The notes below the pieces were generated by a model. It was given only the letters and a program-made list of their open reading frames with translations. It was not told the origin of the DNA and ran no database searches. Positions 57,801 through 64,000 of a DNA stretch of 64,000 bases are shown in pieces. The translations under genes were made by a program, and so were the position numbers. Numbering within the stretch: position 1 is the stretch's first letter; each line of letters starts with the position of its first letter. The stretch is from Prunella strophiata (lineage: Eukaryota > Chordata > Aves > Passeriformes > Prunellidae): contig JAZBQD010000022.1 in the NCBI GenBank assembly GCA_036583965.1, positions 1,236,001 to 1,300,000 of the forward strand, read 5' to 3'.

Positions 57801-60800
57801 GACAGAATTGAAATAGGCTGTAGGTATGTAAAGTATGTACTTCCAGCCATCCAGCTTCAGAGAAAGGCTTGATTTAACTTTATTCTGTATAAATTTCTTA
57901 CAGTTTGGTAAAAACTACATTTTTTTGATCATAAAAGGTGCATAAATATCTTATCTGAAATATCTTATTTCAGTGTAAAATTTAATTTCATATTGATTGC
58001 TTTGAAACTGATGTTATTTCTAGATCAGAGATTTGAATTCATACAACTAGCATTTATCACAGAAGTATTATTTTCTCATGCAGCTCCTTCCTAGGTTAGT
58101 GTTTAAAAAGAAGTACTGCATTTCCTTCTGAAATTACCTAGTTCTCAAATAAGTGAGGTGCTATGTCTGTTTGTACCTCCGTGTCCCATGTATTTTTTTA
58201 AATTGCATCTTATTGTTCACTTGGTAAGTGACCATGGGTCTGTAAGTGATTTTTGGGAGGAGGGAAAAGTTGTTGTGTGTTCAAGGCTCTTGTGCTGTGG
58301 AGGATTGCTGGGGCTGGGGTTTCTGTGCAATTCTCAGGTGACACTGGACTACAGAATACACATTTCTGATCATGTTTATGCTGTATTTGCAAACTGTATG
58401 CAAGTCTCATAGTGACTTGTTTCCTTAATGCCTCTGAAAAGTTATAAAATATCCACAGTCCAACAATGACTTAATTCTCATACTGAGGTGTTGGTTGTTG
58501 AATGCAGCCTTTAATACTGCGTTTCTCACTTGGGAAGGCTACTTTAATTTCACTGTTCATAGAAATAAATGGACGTTTGTCATGGAAAATTAAAATACAA
58601 AATGTGATGTCTTTTTGTCTGAAAGTTTTGGAATACAGTCTGTGCTCCTGCCAGCTGTGTTACCCGCTGCTTTCACGTAAGAATTTGAACGTGGGTTCTA
58701 ACATAATACTAAAAAGGTGTTTGTTGTTTTAACCATTAGCTGTAAAAATATAAAGTTTATAAACTTTTAATTAAGGAAACAGGGTGCTAAAAATAAAGAC
58801 ACAAACAAGGAGGGTATGATAAGGCTGCTCAGCAATGTGTATAAAAGGAAAAATACATTTCTGGTGCTCTGGGGGTATCGTTCTATCCTCACCCTGTAGC
58901 ATGGCTCTTGGAATGGAGCTAAACCCCAGTATTTGCAGGTTATGTGCTGCAACTTGAGTAGCACGGTGAGAATTATGCAAGTTTGCTTTTATATTGCACA
59001 ATAACAGCTGACTTTGGATTTCTCATAACTTATGAGTGTAGTTTTCTGAAAAAACAGCTGCTTAAGACAAATCAGTTGGGAACTGGTGGCAAATTAAATT
59101 ACCATTAATTGAGTTGTGAACCATTGTTGCTCCTGAGAGGTGCTCTGTAAAACTCAGGAGTGTGATCCTGTGCTACTGAAAGCAGTGGTAGCTTTTCTGT
59201 CAGTTTAAATAGGTGTGGGGTTTGGCTTAGAGCCACTTGAGTTAGGCTAAGTGGGCCTGTGGCATGGTTAGAAATGTTTTCCTTAATCCTTTTGGTGTTA
59301 AAGTAGGATTAAAAATAATAGAAATTCTCTGAAGAGTTAAGCTGAACTCCTTGACATGCTTATATGTTTGGTTTGAAACGTTGGGTAAGGTGAGTTTAAT
59401 TTTTAAATTATCATTCAGTTAGGAATTCTAGCATATATATTTATGGGTTTTGTCATTATTTTCATCCTTAGCTGTAAGGAAGTTACAAAATTCACAAGTA
59501 AATTATACCACAGCAGTTTTCTAATGTTAGTTTGCATTAGCACATAGGAGACAATATTATCACTGTACAAGCAGCCGTAAATTTGGAACAGTAATTATGC
59601 AACTTTGATTCTTGATTTTAACCAGAAAGTCTAAGAATAAAGTGTCACATCTTCAGACATGCAAAATTATTTCAGGATTACAGTCTTTTTAATCTCGTAA
59701 AAAAATTATCTGGAGTAGCTAAAATGGTTAGTCAGGAATTAAGTAAAGATATTTTTTCTTATATAGTCCCTGCTGCCTTTGCATGCTCATTACAAGATGT
59801 AATTCCAGAGCATCACTTAGAGAGTTAAATTAGTAAGAACTGAAAATATACACTAAATTGTTTGTTTGTTTTGAAGTCACATCATTAACTTTTTACTTTT
59901 ACTGCTGGTATATTTATAAATCTTGAGCAAAGTAAATCTCTTTCCTCAAGCATCATTTACATCTTCTAGCTCAGTTTGGTATGGTTTTTGACTGTCACAC
60001 TTATTTCCATGCATCTGACAAATTTCTGGATTTAAGACTCTGGAGTCTCATGAGACCAAACCTCGTGCATTTGTAATATTCTCCAGCATGGCCCTTTTTT
60101 GGCAAAGAGGTAGAAATATTTTGACAGGTGTTGAAAAGGGGCACTGTCTTCATCCTAAATACAGCCTCTTAAGTTTTTCAGTAGTGTGTACAGAAAGTGA
60201 TTTTGCCGCCTCTTGACAGCATCTACTTTTTTATTTTTTCTGCTTTTCCTGGGCAAATAGATGTCATGAAGTTGAACTCAAGGGTCACACTAATGAAAAT
60301 GTGAACCTGGGTGCTGTTTGTTCAGTGTTGGACAATGTGACTTTTCACTTTGGTGCAAAGTTCCCAATACTTATTTTTCCTGAAAAAATCCCTGTATTTA
60401 GCACCTTACAGAGGTCTGATGAGAAATCATTCAAAGCTGTAAACCAAGGAATGGAGATTCTCTAGTTGTTATTGTACTGTGTGTATGCTGAGAGCCCTTT
60501 CTAACTGCTTCATTGCAAGTGCACTTAAACCAAATTCTCAGTGTGCTAAATACCTTCCTTATGTTTCAGACAAAATCCAGAAACTACCTTTGAGGTGTAT
60601 GCAGAAGTGACCCACTCAGGAGTCAGTTGCATTGGGAAAGGTACTGTTTTGCACTCTTCTATTTATTGGCTAAAACTATTCTTAAGAACCATATATTGTG
60701 AGATAATGAAGTATATTTAATATTATGCTGTTCTAGCTTTTAAAAATATCTTAATTACTAGTTCTGTCGAATCTTTTACAGTTAGGACTAAGAAATTTAT

Positions 60801-63800
60801 GTTTCTGTATCTGATTGTGGACAATTTTCAGGTTTCTTTGACTGTTTTGTCTCTTTTTGTCTTTTAAAATAGAAATAACTCTTTTCATGACTAGGTTGAA
60901 AAAGTAAGTGCTTTTCCATATTGGTATTTTCTGCTCATGTAAAAAACGGGTAGTTTTAAACCAGAAAAATACTCTTAAAGCATCTTGTCTGGAATTTGTT
61001 TTTACTTCCCGTTTCTTACTTGTCTACAGAAGTATTTTTATCTGCTCACAGAATTCTCGCTTTGATCAAATGACTTTATCTGGAAATTAGGCTTGGATGC
61101 AGCTTCTGATTTGGTTAACTGTTTTTACCATTGTTATCAAGTCATAATTACACAAGTGTTTTTCTGTAATATAATTTTTGATAAGTATTCCTATGTTCAC
61201 GGTAGAGAAGGCTGAAACTAACATGTAAGTACATTTGGGAATTTTTGATTACACTTTTTATCTCACCTGAGGAACTTGATCAAATAAGCAGGAAAAGCAA
61301 AGGTTGAAATTCATAATGCCAAAATATAGTTCAAGATACTGTTATGAGGGTTCAGTCTCTAGACTGGTACGAAAAGGAAGTTTGTCAAAATTAAATAATT
61401 ATGATTAGTCAGCATGTACTGAAGTAGTATTTCTTTTGTCTTTTATTAAACAACCACGTGTGTGTTGTAGATATGGTGTAATGAACCAATAGAAAGGATT
61501 TTTGTATTTTATTGACTGGAAAGCCACTTACCTCCTTTTATATCTGTATTTGTTACAGTCTGCGAAAGTCAAATAGCTGCAACTCCTTCCTTGCCTGCCA
61601 AAGCCTCCATAGGAGTTGTAGCTGGAATACAGTTTTGGCTTGTCCTACTGCTCTGTGCCATCACAACTATTTGATGTAACTGCAGGAGCCCTTTTAATAA
61701 CTGGTCTTTGTTTCTGCACATCTGACCTGGAATCTAGTGCCAGAAAATCTGAACAAATTTGACCATAAACATTACATTGTACAGTACTAGTGTCTGGGTA
61801 TAATCTTCTCTTTGAAGTTTGTTTGCATCCCCCTGGAGGGATTAATTCCCTGCTGTGGGAAGGTGGGTTAAAAAGCACGGAAACTACTTTACAGGTTTTT
61901 AATTGGAGAATTTAGTATACATTTTGTTCTATAAACCAACTGATTCTGTGGGAGTTTCACTTAGTTGTGTTTTTAGGTTTGTTGTATGTGCTTGTAGGTG
62001 CAAAATCTTCAGAAATTCTTTTTAAGAAGTAAAAAAAGAATTGTAATAATTGTTTTTACTAGCCATATATTTTGAAGTTACTCTCTCTGCAGAATCTTTT
62101 AAGAGATTTTTCCCAACCGATTTTTTTGTACTTAAGAGGTGTTCTTTATTCTCAGAAGCCTTAGATTTGTATATACCCAAATATTTTGTCCTTCTGTTCT
62201 GAATGAAGTTTGTCTTGTTCTCTGCAGTGTCAACTGTATACTGTACCCCAGGCAAATCACCATTCCAGAAATACACACCTAGAAACCTCCATGTAGTCTG
62301 TGTCCACTTTTTGGCTGTCTGTTCCATGCCAAAACCCTAAGAATATAGATTAACTTTACTTTTTTTTTTTCAGTCAGGGAATGTATGTTACATGGCAAGG
62401 AGCAGCTAATGTTGAGAAAAGTAAAATGCTTAAAAGTTGTGTAAGAAGCAAAGTATCAGGCAGGTTTAAAACTATTTCTCCCTGTTTAATTGGTCCCAAA
62501 ATTAACTAAGGCAGCTGTTTTTGAAGTTTGTGTCTAGTATAATAGTGCTGTTGATACTTAAAACGCTCTTAATTCTGGTATCAATCTTCTGACTTGGTCT
62601 TGAGGAGAAAGAATTGCTCCAAAGCTGTAACTGTCCTGGTGTGGGGGATTGTCTGGCTTGTGGGATGGTAAAACTTGCCTCCATTTTGTTATTCAAAAAT
62701 TTGTGTAGCTGTCATGGATTAACCCCAGCTGGCAGCTCAGCCCCACGCAGCCGCCTGCTCCCCCAGCCGTGGTGGGATGGGGGAGCAAATTGGAAGAGGA
62801 AAAGTGAGAAAGTAGCAAAGGATGTTTCCATGTGACTGTGAAGTACCAACTGCAATGTTAAGCTTTAATGTATTTCAAAGTTCACAGTCAACTGCAGAAG
62901 GGAAAAATCTGTTCCGGATTCCATGAAAGACACCAATAAACCAGACCAAGTTCAATGGAGGGCTGCAAAGGTGGTGGGCGAGCTGAAGCACTTCAGTGTG
63001 AGGAGACAAGAGGGCTGGGCTGGTCCAGCCTGGAGGAGGCTCCAGGGAAGCTGAGCAGGAGCCTTCCATTCCCGGGAGCTCATCGGGATGAGGATCCAGG
63101 CTCGCCGAGTGATGCGTGGCAGGAGGACGAGGTGCAGTGACAGGCTGGATCAAGAGACATTCTAAGTGAACATGGGCAACCTGTTCACCATGAGGAGTCA
63201 AGTATTAGACCAGGTCACTCAAGAGATGTTGTGCATCTCCATCCTTGGAGGTTTTCAAAACCAAACTTCAAAACCATGAAGAACCTGGTCTGACCTCACA
63301 CCTGGCCTGTGTTTCAGCAGGAGGTTGGACTAGAGACCTTCCAAGGTCCCTTCCTGCCACAATTATCCCATGGTCCTAAGATTTGATTCATAGAAGTGTG
63401 AGCTTCAGGGTCATCTGGGGAATATTTTGTATGCTTTATAAGGTGCAAAGAGAAAAATGTCATTGAAACCAAAGAAATTGAAAAAGCAAACATTGTTTTA
63501 TTCCAGTCCAGGCAGAACTTTGCTAAATCACAATGAAATGTGTGAACTGAGAGTGGAAGTGATCACTGGATCAGCTTGCTGTTCTCTCACTGTCCTTTCC
63601 CCTCAAGATTGCTTAGAAATAATGATCATCTGTGCTCAGCATTGTATATTTTTGGTACATGAAATCTTTGGTAGGTTATACAATTCCAGCACTCAGTTGT
63701 ATTTAAAAGTGGTTTTTGTGCTTTTCTCTGTTGAATTTACAAGTCTTACTTGGAAACTTAGAGATTTTTCTTACTAAAGTAAATGTGATGTCTTTTTTTT

Positions 63801-64000
63801 GAGAACTGTGAAGCAGGATAGCTTCAACTCTGACTGGCCACATGAAGATGAGTATTTCTTATTAACAATATATTTCCTTAGGAGAAGAGAAAACCAAACC
63901 ATTTTTTTGCCTAAGAATTGGTGTTTCAATGGAAGCCAGTAATTCCCCTTTCTGAGAGGACATGTATTTGTCCTGTTCTTTCTTCTATTACCAATGTACC
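54792..64000 (+). CDS. DENND1A: DENND1A (connecdenn 1), 5' part; gene continues past the window
   Basis: DENN-domain protein known as a guanine-nucleotide exchange factor for Rab35 at clathrin-coated pits and early endosomes. Exon 1 (54792-54808) and exon 2 (60570-60640) join to MGSRIKQNPETTFEVYAEV, against human MGSRIKQNPETTFEVYVEV. Only the extreme N-terminus, before most of the DENN module, is in view. Exon 2 is 71 nt and ends in phase 1, as in human, but its last ten whole residues differ from the human sequence I recall. I found no exon 3 before the right edge. LHX2 as head-to-head neighbour agrees with known synteny. Confidence 0.9.
54809..60569 (+). other. DENND1A: DENND1A intron 1
   Basis: Starts inside the CpG island with GTGAGT and ends TTTCAG. 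The rest is AT-rich. No repeat family or internal exon was recognised; an A11 run is at about 57159-57169. Confidence 0.88.
60570..60640 (+). CDS. DENND1A: DENND1A coding exon 2
   Basis: Acceptor TATGTTTCAG, then A CAA AAT CCA GAA ACT ACC completing K6 and giving QNPETTFEVYAEV, followed by THSGVSCIGK and one base before donor GTACTG at 60641. Length and phases agree with the human exon. Confidence 0.9.
62711..62815 (+). mobile_element. Endogenous retroviral LTR fragment (truncated)
   Basis: Begins TGTCATGGATTAACCCCAGC and continues through a GCAGCCGCCTGCTCCCCCAGC-like segment to GGAAGAGGAAAAGTGAGAAA. This is the characteristic 5' end of a common avian ERV LTR. Only about the first 105 bp remain. 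There is no internal viral sequence, so it is an inert remnant. Confidence 0.75.
62930..63388 (+). mobile_element. CR1 LINE 3' fragment in DENND1A intron 2
   Basis: Sense-orientation CR1 3' end: a GGCTGGTCCAGCCTGGAGGA segment, CATCTCCATCCTTGGAGG, AGGAGGTTGGACTAGAGACC, then AAGGTCCCTTCCTGCCAC and a decayed tail. The central part (about 63060-63180) is poorly matched and may be rearranged. Confidence 0.82.

Larger units (their letters stand above)
60641..64000 (+). other. DENND1A: DENND1A intron 2 (partial)
   Basis: AT-rich intron running off the window. It contains the LTR scrap at 62.71 kb and the CR1 fragment at 62.93-63.39 kb. A 101-codon minus frame at 62327-62022 matches nothing I know. 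Confidence 0.85.

Noticed and set aside
62022..62327. 101-codon minus-strand frame in DENND1A intron 2
   Set aside because: No recognisable domain, AT-rich lysine/asparagine-heavy composition, and a length expected by chance.

Overview
The window is vertebrate nuclear DNA, almost certainly from a bird. The genes are interrupted by introns, the interspersed repeats are CR1 LINEs plus one avian-type retroviral LTR scrap, and the spacing is compact. No operons, CRISPR arrays, IS elements or bacterial genes are present. Nearly all long open frames are by-products of simple repeats or GC-rich DNA. The real coding content is two genes.

LHX2 is complete on the minus strand (coding span 6245-25175, five coding exons, 399 codons). 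It is a LIM-homeodomain transcription factor with LIM1, LIM2, a basic linker and a homeodomain, and it ends in the family C-terminus TTLTNLF. All four introns have GT-AG ends and keep frame. Its 3' UTR runs toward lower coordinates. Its promoter and CpG island lie at about 25.2-26.35 kb. Introns 2 and 3 hold further GC-rich islands. Intron 4 holds a GC-rich minisatellite and separates the homeodomain recognition helix from the rest.

DENND1A starts at 54792 on the plus strand and runs off the right edge. Its first two coding exons (54792-54808 and 60570-60640) are visible. Its CpG-island promoter carries a ZNF143-like motif. A CR1 fragment and a 49-bp tandem repeat lie just upstream.

The genes are head-to-head, 29.6 kb apart between start codons. 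The same neighbours and orientation are known in human (chromosome 9q33). The spacer has no convincing protein gene. It holds AT-rich DNA that could be regulatory, a few isolated GC-rich islets, an unbroken 1.5-kb pyrimidine tract, one very old CR1 fragment and one CR1 fragment from the reverse-transcriptase region. The two genes are not known to act together: LHX2 is a developmental regulator (forebrain, eye, hair or feather, limb) and DENND1A is a Rab35 exchange factor in endocytosis. The spacer is the obvious place to look for LHX2 enhancers. I did not find a clearly new biological system. The items most worth following are the LHX2 isoform possibilities, the repeats at regulatory positions, and the islets in the gene desert.
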